Of a stretch of DNA of 64,000 nucleotides, positions 19,751 to 29,239 are shown one piece after another; position 1 is the stretch's first letter; every line of letters begins with the position of its first letter. The stretch is from an uncultured Clostridium sp. (lineage in GTDB: Bacteria > Bacillota > Clostridia > TANB77 > CAG-508): the NCBI GenBank assembly GCA_947572725.1, contig CANPDB010000007.1:1-64000 (forward strand). The letters run 5' to 3'. Position numbers and translations under genes: made by a program. The notes beneath the pieces were generated by a model. The model was not told the origin of the DNA. It worked only from the letters and a program-made list of their open reading frames with translations, and ran no database searches.

Positions 19751-19963
19751 ATAAATGCTCCTTTCAGAAGTCACATTTACATCAGACATTTACAACTTGA
19801 GGGAAGCTATTACTATAAAGCTAAACAACATTGCTTTATAGAATAACTATTTTCAGCATTTCCAATAGAAATACTAAAAAATATTTCACCATAAAATTAC
19901 AGAAATGTCAATAAATTACATTATTTTTTACAGATAAAGACATAAAATTATTTTTTAACTATA

Positions 19964-20173
19964 CTACTCTGTCTTATCAACTATTATAATTGTGTCATTA
20001 TCTGTACTTTCTATTTGTAACCCTTTTTCATTTATTGCTTTAACAGTTCTTTCTAATTCTATTGCTGCTGATAAGTAACCTTCTCTCATATAGAAATAAT
20101 AGTATGTCATTATTCCTAATGCAATAGCTAATAATACAACTACTATTAAAAGTATTTTACTTAACTTATTCAT
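19964..20173 (-). CDS. Small single-pass membrane protein
   Basis: 69 residues with one N-terminal transmembrane helix (ILLIVVVLLAIALGIMTYYY) and a short outer domain (AAIELERTVKAINEKGLQIE). A perfect GGAGGTGAT ribosome site precedes the ATG. Function unknown. Confidence 0.65.
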   Translation of the reverse strand: MNKLSKILLIVVVLLAIALGIMTYYYFYMREGYLSAAIELERTVKAINEKGLQIESTDNDTIIIVDKTE

Positions 20174-20261
20174 AACATCACCTCCTATTATAAAAATTAT
20201 TAATTATATGTAATTAGATTTTAGAACTATGGCTAAGTACCAAAGTTTTTGCTTACTATAT

Positions 20262-20289
20262 ATTATAGCACTTTTTGTATTTTGCACAA
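20262..20289 (-). promoter_or_regulatory. Promoter of the small membrane protein gene
   Basis: TTGTGC (20284-20289), a 16-base spacer and TATAAT (20262-20267) on the minus strand, about 90 bases before the start codon. Confidence 0.5.
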
Positions 20290-20455
20290 GTATAATTGTA
20301 TTTAAGTTTCGGTCTTTTGAATTAAAAATTTAATGATTATCTAAAATGTGGTAAAATATGTATATTGGGATATACTCTTTACCAGTTTTAAACTTCTAAA
20401 CATCATTTAATAAACCTTATGAAATAAAGCTTGTATACTTTATGAAATTCTACTT

Positions 20456-20900
20456 CTATAGCATAGAAAGTTGCCCATCATAAGTTTTTCTTTTTCGCAT
20501 ATTTTCCCATTTTCTTATTCCTGTTCTTGCCATTGATAATATATTATAAATTTCCCTAGCTAATTGATAAGACCATAAAAACACAATATCTTTAAGTGAT
20601 TTAGATTCTTTTATGATTCTATTTACAAATTCTCTCTCTTCTATTTTTTCACTGAGTAATGCAATTAATCCTATAGTATATGTGAGCATTTTATTTATCC
20701 ACTTTTTTTGAGCAGTGATTTGAGCTTTTACCATACTTACAGCACATTCCTTTTCTTCTCCTTGAAACATCAAATTTATTTTTATTTTTCCTTTGAATGC
20801 ATCTCTTAATGTGGTTATTTTATACCATTTGTGATTACGATATATTTTTCTTTTTTCTTTTAGTCTTATTACAAAATATTGTTTCTTAGAAAAATAGTAG
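20456..20900 (-). pseudogene. IS transposase remnant (IS4/IS1634-like, 3' part)
   Basis: The frame that ends at 20456 stays open upstream to ~20900 with no start codon, reading FSKKQYFVIRLKEKRKIYRN and later MLTYTIGLIALLSEKIEERE. FVIRLK and the following KWYKITTLRD pattern resemble the C-terminal third of IS4-type DDE transposases. The DDE residues and the 5' end are missing, and a fragment of a family-1 element adjoins the break. I infer a truncated insertion sequence. Confidence 0.5.
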
Positions 20901-20944
20901 AGTATATAAACTGTAAATTGTAACCATATATTACTTTAACTATT

Positions 20945-20962
20945 TGGGGAGCGAGTAGTTAA
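20945..20962. repeat. Family-1 element, right-end fragment
   Basis: GGGGAGCGAGTAG occurs here without the AATAGCGCGAAG half. Short complementary arms (CATATATTA / TAATATATG) surround it. It lies at the break of the transposase remnant. Confidence 0.5.
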
Positions 20963-21016
20963 ATAAAAAATTAAACTAATATATGATTTGCATTTTTAAG
21001 TTATTGCCATTAAATT

Positions 21017-21367
21017 TTAATTATCGTCGACATTGTCTATAATGTCTTTGCATTCTTTCCAACTAATAACTTTTAAACATTCGTATTCTTCTGCCATTTT
21101 TTTTGCAATTTCCTTTGTATTATCAGTAGATTGCAAATCAGCAACAATAACATTTTTAAAATAATCTTCTCTTCCATATAAAATTTTAAATAATGTCGCT
21201 CGTAAAAAACCTTCTATTTCTTCTTCTTGATTTTTAACTGCAATAATTAAATATATTCCGTCAGATTTTAGTTGTGTATATGTACATAAATATACTATGT
21301 TTTTTATAATTTCAAATAAACCATAGATGGCTAATGTCCAAAATATGGTATTTAAGAGTAATTCCAT
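21017..21367 (-). CDS. Small membrane-anchored protein with glycosyltransferase-like fragment
   Basis: 116 residues. An N-terminal hydrophobic helix (LLLNTIFWTLAIYGLFEIIK) precedes a segment reading LIIAVKNQEEEIEGFLRATL ... VIVADLQSTDNTKEIAKKM. The order of a VKNQEEEI-type start and D-x-x-S-T-D-N-T strongly recalls the nucleotide-binding half of GT2 glycosyltransferases, but the domain is far too short for catalysis. Stand-alone versions may be regulatory. Function unknown. Confidence 0.55.
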   Translation of the reverse strand: MELLLNTIFWTLAIYGLFEIIKNIVYLCTYTQLKSDGIYLIIAVKNQEEEIEGFLRATLFKILYGREDYFKNVIVADLQSTDNTKEIAKKMAEEYECLKVISWKECKDIIDNVDDN

Positions 21368-21471
21368 GATTTTAGCCTCCTATGGTTATTATATGATTTT
21401 ATTTATTTTATGTGAAAATTCGTTAATGATTTTTGTTAAGCTTAATTCATTATTTTTAACATTAGTTTTAT

Positions 21472-22425
21472 TTATCCTTTATATTCTCCACCATTTATAT
21501 GCATAACTTGACCTGTAACATATGATGAATCATCACTTGCTAAATAGATAAACAATGGTGCTATTTCATAAGGATGACCTGCTCTTCCCATTGGTGCATC
21601 TGAGCCAAGTGTTGGTATTTTTTCTGCTTCCCAACATGCTGGTTGTAATGGTGTCCAAAATACACCTGGAGATACTGCATTTACTCTTATATTTTTATCT
21701 GCTAAATTAGTTGCTAGTGACCTTGTAAATCCTACTATTGCTCCTTTACTTGTTACATAATCTATTAGCTCTGGCTCTCCCTTAAATGTAGTTATTGATG
21801 TTACATTTATAATACTCGCTCCTGGTCTCATATGTTTTAATACTCTTTTTGTTAAATAAAACATTGAGTATATATTAGTTTTCATTGTTAAATCAAATTG
21901 TTCATCTGTTATATCTAGTAAGCTTTTTTGTTGATATTGTACCCCTGCATTATTCACTAATATATCAATCTTTCCATATTTTTTTATAGTATCATCTACT
22001 ATCTTATCACAAAAACTTGTATCTTTTATGTCTCCTGAAATTAATATGCATCTTCCTCCTAATCTTTCAATAAATTCATTTGTTTCTTCTGCATCTTTAT
22101 GCTCGTCATAATATACAATTACAACAGTGGCTCCTTCTTTTGCAAATCCTACTGCTACTGCTCTTCCTATTCCTGAATCGCCTCCTGTTATAATTGCAAC
22201 TTTGTTATATAACTTACCAGATGCTTGATAATATGGATTGTTAAATATAGGTCTTGGAGTCATTAAATATTCCATTCCTGGCTGTTTATCTTGATGTTGT
22301 GGTGGAAATTCAATTTTATAGTCTTTGCATATTTTACCATATCCTTGATTGTCCACGTATTTTAGTCCATAATCATCTTGCCCATTATTGTTTGAAGTAT
22401 AGTAATCATAATTCATCTTTTTCAC
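21472..22425 (-). CDS. Short-chain dehydrogenase/reductase
   Basis: A 317-residue SDR with a ~60-residue N-terminal extension (FPPQHQDKQPG) as in the YhdF/YhxC/general-stress-protein 39 group. The NAD(P)-binding motif is GGDSGIGRAVAVG, the NNAG motif is VNNAGVQYQ, and the catalytic pair is YVTSKGA. Substrate unknown; the group is often annotated as glucose or general alcohol dehydrogenase. Single gene, convergent to nothing, with a GGTG-type ribosome site. Confidence 0.88.
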   Translation of the reverse strand: MKKMNYDYYTSNNNGQDDYGLKYVDNQGYGKICKDYKIEFPPQHQDKQPGMEYLMTPRPIFNNPYYQASGKLYNKVAIITGGDSGIGRAVAVGFAKEGATVVIVYYDEHKDAEETNEFIERLGGRCILISGDIKDTSFCDKIVDDTIKKYGKIDILVNNAGVQYQQKSLLDITDEQFDLTMKTNIYSMFYLTKRVLKHMRPGASIINVTSITTFKGEPELIDYVTSKGAIVGFTRSLATNLADKNIRVNAVSPGVFWTPLQPACWEAEKIPTLGSDAPMGRAGHPYEIAPLFIYLASDDSSYVTGQVMHINGGEYKG

Positions 22426-22569
22426 CTCTACTATCTATATTCTAAATAGTAGAAAATTGTGCAATTTTATATATACAATAATAGCCTAATATATTATAAT
22501 TTTTTAGTGAAGTAAATATAAATAAGCTGTGAATTGTAATATAATTATTAAGGTACCAGTATTAATATG

Positions 22570-22606
22570 CAAAAAAAGAAACATACATTTTTGTAATGCA
22601 TATTTC
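22570..22606 (-). terminator. Terminator at the end of the ribosomal cluster
   Basis: GAAATATGCAT pairs with ATGTATGTTTC, allowing G-U pairs, followed by TTTTTTT on the minus strand just downstream of rplQ. Confidence 0.7.
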
Positions 22607-22620
22607 TCTAAATTTACTAA

Positions 22621-23148
22621 TTATATAAGTTGTAATATTGCAACTTCTGCTCCGTCTCCCCTTCTAGGACCTGCTTTGATAATACGAGTATATCCACCTA
22701 CGTTTTTACCAGCATATTTTGGAGCTATTTCGTTAAATAATTTTGATGGTAAATCTACATTGTTGCCTTCACTATCTTTAACTTTATTTAATTTTCTCAT
22801 CATTTTTCTTCTAGCATTTAATCTAGTTGGCATATCTTTTTGTCTTTGTTCAGTAGTTTCTTCTTTAACTACTTTTAAGTATTCTTTACCATTTTTGCTT
22901 TTTACTAGTTCTGTTTCTTTATTTCCTTTTGAATCTAATTTAGCTTTTACAACTTTAACATCAACCATTTCAAAGTTATCTTTTTCTTTAATAGCAAGTG
23001 ATATTAAACTATCTGCTATTGATTTAACTTCTTTTGCTCTGGAAAGAGTAGTTTCTACTTTTCCATACATAATTAGGTCAGTTGTTAAGTTTTTTAGCAT
23101 TGCCATTCTTATATCTGTTGTTCTTCCTAATTTTCTATTAGTAGCCAA
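22621..23148 (-). CDS. rplQ: 50S ribosomal protein L17, with insertion
   Basis: Starts canonically (MATNRKLGRTTDIRMAMLKN) and ends GPRRGDGAEVAILQLI, as L17 should. At 175 residues it is ~55 longer than the ~113-120 typical size. The extra lysine- and glutamate-rich block lies about residues 60-120, between the two conserved ends. L17 sits near the peptide exit tunnel. Long L17 forms occur in some Clostridia. Last gene of the cluster. Confidence 0.95.
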   Translation of the reverse strand: MATNRKLGRTTDIRMAMLKNLTTDLIMYGKVETTLSRAKEVKSIADSLISLAIKEKDNFEMVDVKVVKAKLDSKGNKETELVKSKNGKEYLKVVKEETTEQRQKDMPTRLNARRKMMRKLNKVKDSEGNNVDLPSKLFNEIAPKYAGKNVGGYTRIIKAGPRRGDGAEVAILQLI

Positions 23149-23185
23149 TTTTTTTCACCTTCCTTTAAATTAATGTTATATTTTA

Positions 23186-24133
23186 CTAGTCTTCTTCTTT
23201 AGCAAAATCTAATCCTAAAGAATGTAATTTTGCTGTTACTTCATCAAATGATTTTTTTCCTAGATTTCTAACTTTAAGCATCTCTGTTTCTGATTTGCTT
23301 GTTAAATCTTCAACAGTAGAAATTCCAGCTCTTTTTAGACAGTTAAATGATCTAACTGATAATTCTAATTCTTCTATTGACATTTCTAGAACTTTTTCTT
23401 TCTTATCTTCTTCTTTTTCTATCATAACTTGTGTATTTTTTGTAGCTTCTGATAAGTCAATAAATAATTCTAAATGTCCTGTCATTACTTTTGCTGCTAA
23501 ACTTAAAGCTTCATGTGCTTTTAAACTTCCATCTGTCCATACTTCTATTATTAATTTGTCATAATCAACCATTTGTCCTACTCTAGTGTTTTCAACTTGG
23601 TAATTTACTTTTTTGACAGGTGTATAAATAGAATCTATTGGTAGTACTGATATATCTTGATTTGCTTTTTTATTTTTTTCGGCTGAATTATATCCTCTAC
23701 CTCTATCTGCAGTCATTTCCATCTTTAAGCTTCCACCTTTTGAAACTGTAGCTATATGTAAATCTGGATTAAGCACTTCTACTGTACCATCTGTAATAAT
23801 GTCTGATGCTTTAACTTCTCCTTCACCCTTAAATTCAATTCTAATGATTTTTTCTTCATTTTCATCAAATTTTAATCTAACATTTTTTAAGTTTACTATT
23901 ATTTCTGGTACATCTTCTACTACATTTGGTATTGTAGAAAATTCGTGTAATACTCCATCGATTTTTACACTTGTTATACTACAGCCAGGAAGTGATGAAA
24001 GTAATATTCTTCTTAAAGAATTTCCTATTGTTACTCCATAACCTCTTTCTAATGGTTCACATACAAATTTTGCATAATTATTTATATCGTCAACCTCTAG
24101 ACATTCAATATTTGGCTTTTCAAATTCTATCAT
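23186..24133 (-). CDS. rpoA: RNA polymerase alpha subunit
   Basis: 315 residues. N-terminal dimerisation domain with [20 protein letters not shown]; flexible linker; C-terminal domain [20 protein letters not shown] that contacts UP elements and activators. Full length. Its place between rpsD and rplQ is the standard bacterial order. Confidence 0.98.
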   Translation of the reverse strand: MIEFEKPNIECLEVDDINNYAKFVCEPLERGYGVTIGNSLRRILLSSLPGCSITSVKIDGVLHEFSTIPNVVEDVPEIIVNLKNVRLKFDENEEKIIRIEFKGEGEVKASDIITDGTVEVLNPDLHIATVSKGGSLKMEMTADRGRGYNSAEKNKKANQDISVLPIDSIYTPVKKVNYQVENTRVGQMVDYDKLIIEVWTDGSLKAHEALSLAAKVMTGHLELFIDLSEATKNTQVMIEKEEDKKEKVLEMSIEELELSVRSFNCLKRAGISTVEDLTSKSETEMLKVRNLGKKSFDEVTAKLHSLGLDFAKEED

Positions 24134-24244
24134 TTTTACCTCCTAATATTTCGAGAATATATCTCTTTAAAAACTTTATAGGTTTTCTTAGTAAAATTTT
24201 TAAAGTTTTGATTAAACCTCTTTTAACCTTTTTTACTTTAATTA

Positions 24245-24871
24245 TTATTTTGAGTAAAGCTCTACTATTAAATGTTCTTCAATTGGAATATCAATATCTT
24301 CTCTAGATGCTAATCTAATTACTTTACCACTTAATTTTTCAGTATTTTTTTCTAACCATGCTGGAATTGGTCTCTTAGCAGATTCTTCTGCGTTAACTTT
24401 AATTGTACCATTATCCTTTTTACTTTCTCTTACAGTAATAATATCACCTGGTTTTACTAAATATGAAGGTATGTTAACTTTTTTACCATTTACTTCAAAT
24501 TGAGCATGATTTACAAATTGTCTTGCTTGCGCTCTTGAAGTTCCATATCCTAACCTGTATATAACATTATCTAATCTACTTTCTAATATTTGTAATAAGT
24601 TTTCACCTGTTACACCTTTTTTATTAGAAGCCATTTCGAAATATTTTCTAAATTGTTTTTCTCCGACTCCATAATATGCTTTTGTTTTTTGTTTTTCTCT
24701 TAATTGAGTTCCGTATTCAGAAAGTTTTGCTCTTTTTTGTCCGTGTTCTCCTGGTGCATAGTTTCTTCTTGAAATACTACATTTATCTGAATAACATCTT
24801 TCACCTTTTAAGAACAATTTTTGTCCTTCTCTACGGCATCTACGACATTGTTCATCTTTATATCTTGCCAT
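24245..24871 (-). CDS. rpsD: 30S ribosomal protein S4
   Basis: 208 residues. It contains the zinc-binding cysteines of the Zn-type S4 ([18 protein letters not shown]), then the S4 RNA-binding domain ([20 protein letters not shown]). S4 nucleates 30S assembly and can autoregulate. A family-3 element lies directly upstream in its leader. Confidence 0.97.
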   Translation of the reverse strand: MARYKDEQCRRCRREGQKLFLKGERCYSDKCSISRRNYAPGEHGQKRAKLSEYGTQLREKQKTKAYYGVGEKQFRKYFEMASNKKGVTGENLLQILESRLDNVIYRLGYGTSRAQARQFVNHAQFEVNGKKVNIPSYLVKPGDIITVRESKKDNGTIKVNAEESAKRPIPAWLEKNTEKLSGKVIRLASREDIDIPIEEHLIVELYSK

Positions 24872-24892
24872 TTTTTTACTCCTTTCTCTTTT

Positions 24893-24985
24893 CTAATGAC
24901 AAGGGACACATCTTCTTATATGTATATCTACTTTAGATAGGGTATATCTCTTACCCTTGTGAATTAGTGTTTACCCTTTTTATTA
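24893..24985. repeat. Family-3 leader element before rpsD
   Basis: Contains TTGTGAATTAGTGTTTACCC at its 3' end (plus strand) and ACAAGGGACAC at the other, with a short TATCTA/TAGATA stem between. The same pair of boxes recurs before rpsQ (35590-35690) and rplV (37392-37480). 24986-25088 holds only AT-rich sequence. Confidence 0.6.
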
Positions 24986-25088
24986 TATCTTTCATTCATT
25001 TTGTAATGTTTATAAAAATTATTTTATGATTTTTGCATAAGATATTTGTAACATTCGAAATGTTTTACATTTCTCATTAACAGACATC

Positions 25089-25484
25089 TTAAACTCTTCT
25101 TCTTTTTGGTGGTCTACAACCATTATGTGGTATTGGTGTTACATCTTTAATTGCACTTATTTCAAGTCCTGCTGTTTGAAGTGCTCTAATTGCAGCTTCT
25201 CTTCCTGAACCTGGTCCTTTAACAAATACTTCTACAGATTTTAATCCATGTTCCATAGCTGCTTTAGCTGCTGTTTCTGCAACTTGACCTGCAGCAAATG
25301 GTGTGCTTTTTCTAGAACCTTTAAATCCTAATTCTCCAGCACTTCCCCAAGAAATTGTGTTTCCTTGTGTATCTGTTATTGTAACTATTGTATTATTAAA
25401 ACTAGAATGAATATGTGCTGAACCTTTTTCAATGTTTTTTCTATTTCTTCTAGCTACTTTTTTTGTTGTTACATTTTTAGCCAT
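25089..25484 (-). CDS. rpsK: 30S ribosomal protein S11
   Basis: 131 residues from [16 protein letters not shown]. Core: [15 protein letters not shown] and the RNA-binding C-terminus [14 protein letters not shown] frame open to 25508 encodes its own ribosome site (AAGGAGG), so the ATG at 25484 is right. S11 lines the platform of the 30S subunit. Confidence 0.97.
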   Translation of the reverse strand: MAKNVTTKKVARRNRKNIEKGSAHIHSSFNNTIVTITDTQGNTISWGSAGELGFKGSRKSTPFAAGQVAETAAKAAMEHGLKSVEVFVKGPGSGREAAIRALQTAGLEISAIKDVTPIPHNGCRPPKRRRV

Positions 25485-25569
25485 TTTGCTTAATTCCTCC
25501 TTATTCAAAATTTAATTCTGAATCAAAATTCATTTTCTGAAATTTTATAATTTTTAACTATAATTTCCT

Positions 25570-25713
25570 TATATTGTATAAAATTGATTAAATTTATTAT
25601 AATGTGCATTTTTGATATTTATTTCAAGATGAAGGTGTACGTTTGTACATCGAATTTTGAAATAAATAGCGAAAATGTGCAGGATGATGAATTTAATCGA
25701 TATTATATAAAAT
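25570..25713. repeat. Family-2 element, copy 1
   Basis: Conserved core GGTGTACGTTTGTACATC, framed by arms TTTATTTCA / TGAAATAAA and by TGTGCA boxes on both sides, with further outer AT stems. Directly followed by a second copy. Located between rpsK and rpsM. Confidence 0.7.
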
Positions 25714-25834
25714 TGATTAGAATTGGTATATTGTGCATATTTAAGATTGATTGTAAGCTGAAGGCGTACGTTGGTACGTCGAAGTTTGCAATCAATATTG
25801 AATATGTGCAAGATGCCGATTGTAATCGATTTTC
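25714..25834. repeat. Family-2 element, copy 2
   Basis: Tandem second copy with core GGCGTACGTTGGTACGTC, arms GATTGATTGTAA / GCAATCAAT and TGTGCA boxes. Compared with copy 1 the core stem has T-A replaced by C-G, a compensatory change. Confidence 0.7.
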
Positions 25835-26203
25835 CTATTTTTTGCTTTTACTAACAAGCTTCCTAGGACCTTTTCTAGTTCTAGCATTAGTTTTTGTTCT
25901 TTGACCTCTTACTGGTAAACCTCTTCTATGTCTAAGACCTCTATAACATCCTATTTCTGTAAGTCTTTTAATATTTAAAGCAACTTCTCTTCTTAAATCA
26001 CCCTCTACTGTATATGTTCCGTCAATTGCTTTTCTAATATCATTAACTTGATCGTCTGTTAAATCTTTAACTCTAGTATCTGGATTTATCCCAGCTTTTT
26101 CAAGAATTTTTCTAGAACTTGATACACCTATTCCATAAATATATGTAAGTCCTATTTCTACTCTTTTTTCTTTAGGTAAATCTACTCCTGCTATACGAGC
26201 CAT
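25835..26203 (-). CDS. rpsM: 30S ribosomal protein S13
   Basis: 122 residues from [19 protein letters not shown], with the helix-two-turn-helix [12 protein letters not shown] and a basic tail. S13 sits in the 30S head and contacts P-site tRNA and L5. GGAGG lies nine bases before ATG 26203; the frame extends to 26221 without support. Confidence 0.97.
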   Translation of the reverse strand: MARIAGVDLPKEKRVEIGLTYIYGIGVSSSRKILEKAGINPDTRVKDLTDDQVNDIRKAIDGTYTVEGDLRREVALNIKRLTEIGCYRGLRHRRGLPVRGQRTKTNARTRKGPRKLVSKSKK

Positions 26204-26221
26204 ATTTTTTTGCACCTCCAA

Positions 26222-26415
26222 AATTATTTATTTTATTATTTTTGTTTGTCCTAAATTTCAATAAAGGTGAAATGCATTTAATGAAATGAAGCTCCACAAC
26301 GTTTCATTAAATCTTTATAAAAATTCAAGACATATATATAAACACAAATTGATATGTATATATTATAAAATATACACAGCCGCTACCGAATTTGTGTTAT
26401 TAACTAATTTAAGGA
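26222..26415. repeat. Two stem-loops between rpsM and rpmJ
   Basis: No gene. One stem pairs TTTAATGAAA with TTTCATTAAA (near 26278-26315). A second pairs AACACAAATT with AATTTGTGTT (near 26340-26400) and encloses GTATAT/ATATAC. The style matches the other intergenic elements, but these boxes were not seen elsewhere. Confidence 0.5.
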
Positions 26416-26529
26416 TTAACCTTGTCTTTGCTTATGTTTAGGATTTTCACAGATTACTCTGATTTTACCCTTTCTTTTTATTATTTTGCATTTGTCACAT
26501 ATTTTTTTTACTGATGCTCTTACTTTCAT
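26416..26529 (-). CDS. rpmJ: 50S ribosomal protein L36
   Basis: 37 residues starting [20 protein letters not shown] and ending NPKHKQRQG. The zinc ligands C-x2-C, C and H are all present, so this is the zinc-binding form. It has an AGGAGG ribosome site and lies between infA and rpsM as usual. Confidence 0.97.
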   Translation of the reverse strand: MKVRASVKKICDKCKIIKRKGKIRVICENPKHKQRQG

Positions 26530-26602
26530 TCTTTACACCTCCTTGGCTAATTACAGTGGCTGTTATTAGCCTTTCTGTATCTATATGGGTTAATTTTAAA
26601 CT

Positions 26603-26821
26603 TTATTTTGCTCTCCAAGTAATTCTTCCTCTTGTTAAATCATATGGTGAAAGTTCAACTTTCACTTTGTCCCCTGGCAATATTTTGATATAATTCATTC
26701 TTAGTTTTCCTGAAATATGTGCTAATATTTGATGCCCATTTTCAAGTTCTACTTTAAAATTTGTATTTGGTAAAGTTTCTACTACTGTACCTTCTACTTC
26801 TATAACATCCTCTTTTGCCAA
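26603..26821 (-). CDS. infA: Translation initiation factor IF-1
   Basis: 72 residues, an S1-type OB fold: [19 protein letters not shown], with [20 protein letters not shown] at the end. Length and sequence are canonical. IF-1 occupies the ribosomal A site during initiation. It follows map. Confidence 0.98.
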   Translation of the reverse strand: MAKEDVIEVEGTVVETLPNTNFKVELENGHQILAHISGKLRMNYIKILPGDKVKVELSPYDLTRGRITWRAK

Positions 26822-26903
26822 TGTGTTTCCCTCCTATTTTAAGAGTCTAATTATACAATATTTTCCTTTAACTGCATAATAACTATTGTATTATACACTA
26901 CTT

Positions 26904-27674
26904 TTAAAGTATTGTCAATATTTCTGGCTCTTTTTCTGTAATTAAAATTGTATTTTCATAATGTGCTGCTAAACTGCCATCTTCTGTTATAATTGTCCAT
27001 CCATCATCTAGCTCTAATATATCTGGTTTTCCTTGTATTACCATAGGTTCTATCGCTAATGTCATTCCTGGTTCTAATCTAATTCCTCTTCCTGCTTTTC
27101 CGTAATTTGGAATTCCTGGATCTTCGTGCATTTCTTTTCCTATTCCATGTCCTTGAAATTCTCTTATTACACTATATCCTTGAGAACGAACATATTCTCC
27201 TATGCAATGGCTTATATCACCTATTCTATATCCTGGTCTTGCATACTTTATCCCTTCAAAAAATGCTTGCTTAGTCACTTCTACCAATCTTTTTGCATCT
27301 TTTGATACATTTCCTATCATATATGTCCTTGCAGCATCGCCATTATATCCATTTTTCAAAGCCACTGTATCAATGCTTACAATATCTCCATCTCGAATGA
27401 TTTTATTTTTTGATGGAACACCATGTATTACTTCATCATTAATAGAAATACAAATTGATGCTGGATATGGTGGCACTCCTTTTATTCCTGGATTATATCC
27501 TTTTTCAGCAGGAATAGCTCCTAAGTTTCTAATCATTTTTTCTGCAATTTGGTCTATTTCAAATGTTGTCATACCTGGTTTTATTTTCTTTTCTATCTCT
27601 TCATACATCAAGGCAACTACTCTGCAAGCTTCTTTCATATATTCTATTTCTTTTTTAGATTTTATTGTTACCAA
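26904..27674 (-). CDS. map: Methionine aminopeptidase, type I
   Basis: 256 residues. It removes the initiator Met from nascent proteins. Metal ligands: Asp in SIDTVAL and DGDAARTYMIG, His in GHGIGKEMHEDP, and Glu in LAIEPMVI and TEDGSLAAHYENTIL. Placed between adk and infA, as in many Firmicutes. Confidence 0.97.
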   Translation of the reverse strand: MVTIKSKKEIEYMKEACRVVALMYEEIEKKIKPGMTTFEIDQIAEKMIRNLGAIPAEKGYNPGIKGVPPYPASICISINDEVIHGVPSKNKIIRDGDIVSIDTVALKNGYNGDAARTYMIGNVSKDAKRLVEVTKQAFFEGIKYARPGYRIGDISHCIGEYVRSQGYSVIREFQGHGIGKEMHEDPGIPNYGKAGRGIRLEPGMTLAIEPMVIQGKPDILELDDGWTIITEDGSLAAHYENTILITEKEPEILTIL

Positions 27675-27707
27675 TTTAGTCGTCCCCTTTTTATTATAAT
27701 TCTTCTA

Positions 27708-28034
27708 TTACTTTTGATATTTTTCGGGTAGAATTGATATATCTCTTATCATATCTCCATTTATTAAACGAACTTTGTTCTTTTCTTCAATTTTCATCCA
27801 ATTATCTTCCACTGCAACTATTTTTCCTTGTACTCCGAAAGATTCATTAAATAATATAATTGTACATACTTTTCCTATAAATTCTTTTATTAATTCTTGT
27901 GGCATTTTTCTTTTTTTACCTTTCTTTTTTCTATTTATTATTCCTAAATATAGCTTATTTCTTTTTGGTATTATGATACAACAAAATAGTACTATAATCC
28001 AAATCCACCAGTAACTTATTTTTACCGCCTCCAT
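27708..28034 (-). CDS. Small membrane protein with Sm/SH3-like domain (DUF6897-like)
   Basis: 108 residues. A hydrophobic N-terminus (WWIWIIVLFCCIIIP) leads to a basic linker and a C-terminal beta domain (FIGKVCTIILFNESFGVQGK ... VAVEDNWMKIEEKNKVRLIN). Comparable small domains often sit in this adk-map gap in Clostridia, where other species encode a KOW-domain protein. No ATG with a good ribosome site is evident at 28034; the true start may be internal. Role unknown. Confidence 0.6.
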   Translation of the reverse strand: MEAVKISYWWIWIIVLFCCIIIPKRNKLYLGIINRKKKGKKRKMPQELIKEFIGKVCTIILFNESFGVQGKIVAVEDNWMKIEEKNKVRLINGDMIRDISILPEKYQK

Positions 28035-28067
28035 TTTTCATAGCAAAACTTATAATTATTGCCTTTT

Positions 28068-28733
28068 TTATTTTTTTAAATTTTTTACAATATCTTCTGC
28101 TGCATCTTTTCCCATTCTATTTATAGCCAAACTTACTGTCTCTGTTTTTAATACACCTTTATTTTCATAGAAGTTTACTAGTGGACTTGTTTTTTCTTCG
28201 TATATTTCTAATCTTCTTTTTATTGCATCTGGATCAGAGTCATCTGCTCTTTGCTTTAGTGGTGCTCCACATTTATCACAAATGCCTTCTTTTACTGGAG
28301 GATGTAATTTTAGATTATATGTTGCTTTACAATCTTGATTTGTACATACTCTTCTTGTTAACATTCTATCTATAAGTTCTTCCTTTGGTGTTACTAGATT
28401 TACTACTAAATCTACTTTCTCTCCTTTTTTATCTAATATTTTATCTAATGCCTCTGCTTGTTCTATTGTTCTTGGAAATCCATCCAATATTGCCCCATTT
28501 TTTGCATCTTCCCATGTTAGTCTATCTTCTACCATTGGTACTGTTATTTCGTCTGGTACTAAATTTCCTTTTGATATATATTTGTCTGCTTCTATTCCTA
28601 ATTCTGTTTTTTCACTAATGTTTTTTCTGAATATGTCCCCTGTTGATATTTGCGGAATTCCTATTTTTTCACTTATTAATCCTGCAACAGTTCCTTTTCC
28701 TGTTCCTTGTGCTCCTAACATAATAATTATCAT
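28068..28733 (-). CDS. adk: Adenylate kinase, zinc-binding type
   Basis: 221 residues. Catalyses ATP + AMP to 2 ADP. P-loop GAQGTGKGT, NMP-binding STGDIFRKN, LID domain with four cysteines (CTNQDCK ... CDKCG) that bind zinc, as in Gram-positive enzymes. The family-1 element C forms its upstream region, after secY. Confidence 0.97.
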   Translation of the reverse strand: MIIIMLGAQGTGKGTVAGLISEKIGIPQISTGDIFRKNISEKTELGIEADKYISKGNLVPDEITVPMVEDRLTWEDAKNGAILDGFPRTIEQAEALDKILDKKGEKVDLVVNLVTPKEELIDRMLTRRVCTNQDCKATYNLKLHPPVKEGICDKCGAPLKQRADDSDPDAIKRRLEIYEEKTSPLVNFYENKGVLKTETVSLAINRMGKDAAEDIVKNLKK

Positions 28734-28782
28734 AATAAATATTCCTCCATTTTACTTTGGTTTAGATTATTTTGTTAATAAT

Positions 28783-28984
28783 CTTTATAATATTTATTTT
28801 AATATTGTCATTAAAAGTTCTCAATTTGAATAGCGCGAAGTTCTATATATATTAATATTTTAAAGTCGAAGACCTGTAGGTAGACCCCAGCTATGTTTTC
28901 GACAAAAAAATATTAATATATATAGAACTGGGAGCTGCCGAATATTTTATATGTGATGACAATATTAAAATAAATATTATAAAA
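28783..28984. repeat. Family-1 nested palindromic element (copy C)
   Basis: An outer 27-bp perfect stem (28784-28810 with 28957-28983), the box AATAGCGCGAAG-like GAATAGCGCGAAG, a perfect 21-bp second stem (TTCTATATATATTAATATTT and complement), a small GTCGAA/TTCGAC stem and the box GGGAGC. It lies between secY and adk, inside the ribosomal operon. Confidence 0.78.
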
Positions 28985-29002
28985 ACTATTAATGTATTCA
29001 AA

Positions 29003-29069
29003 GAACAACAGTGGCATGATTAAAATTTTTCGACCTTTTAGATTACTTTTTATGCCACGCCCGTTGTTC
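29003..29069. repeat. Family-4 stem-loop, copy 1
   Basis: GAACAACAGTGGCAT pairs with ATGCCACGCCCGTTGTTC through a bulged stem around a 34-base loop. A second copy follows at 29154-29229. Confidence 0.6.
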
Positions 29070-29109
29070 GCTCGCAAAAATTGCAAAGCAATTTTCTGTG
29101 AAATGCTTT

Positions 29110-29145
29110 CTATTATAGGAAGTTCAAAGAACTTTCCTATAATAG
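29110..29145. repeat. Near-perfect hairpin between family-4 copies
   Basis: A 16-bp stem CTATTATAGGAAGTTC with its complement, one bulged base, and a 3-base loop. On the minus strand it lies downstream of secY, but lacks a clear T run. Confidence 0.6.
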
Positions 29146-29153
29146 AACAAATG

Positions 29154-29229
29154 GAGATAGAACAAAAGTGGACATAATAATATTGTTTCTGTTTTAAACA
29201 TTTTAAAGTCCACGTCTTTGTTCTTTCTC
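29154..29229. repeat. Family-4 stem-loop, copy 2
   Basis: GAACAAAAGTGGAC pairs with GTCCACGTCTTTGTTC. Compared with copy 1 the boxes GAACAAnAGTGG and CCACGyCykTTGTTC are kept while the distal stem and loop differ. It ends 11 bases from the secY stop. Confidence 0.6.
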
Positions 29230-29239
29230 CTATTTATCT

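Noticed and set aside
25569..25904. Open frames on both strands between rpsK and rpsM
   Set aside because: They run through the two tandem family-2 palindromes; the mirrored frames (e.g. MCIFDIYFK-like on one strand) come from the repeat symmetry, not from coding.
28741..28984. Promoter or terminator for adk inside copy C
   Set aside because: No consensus promoter or T-tract terminator is visible; the palindrome has the family-1 boxes and is better treated as an element copy.
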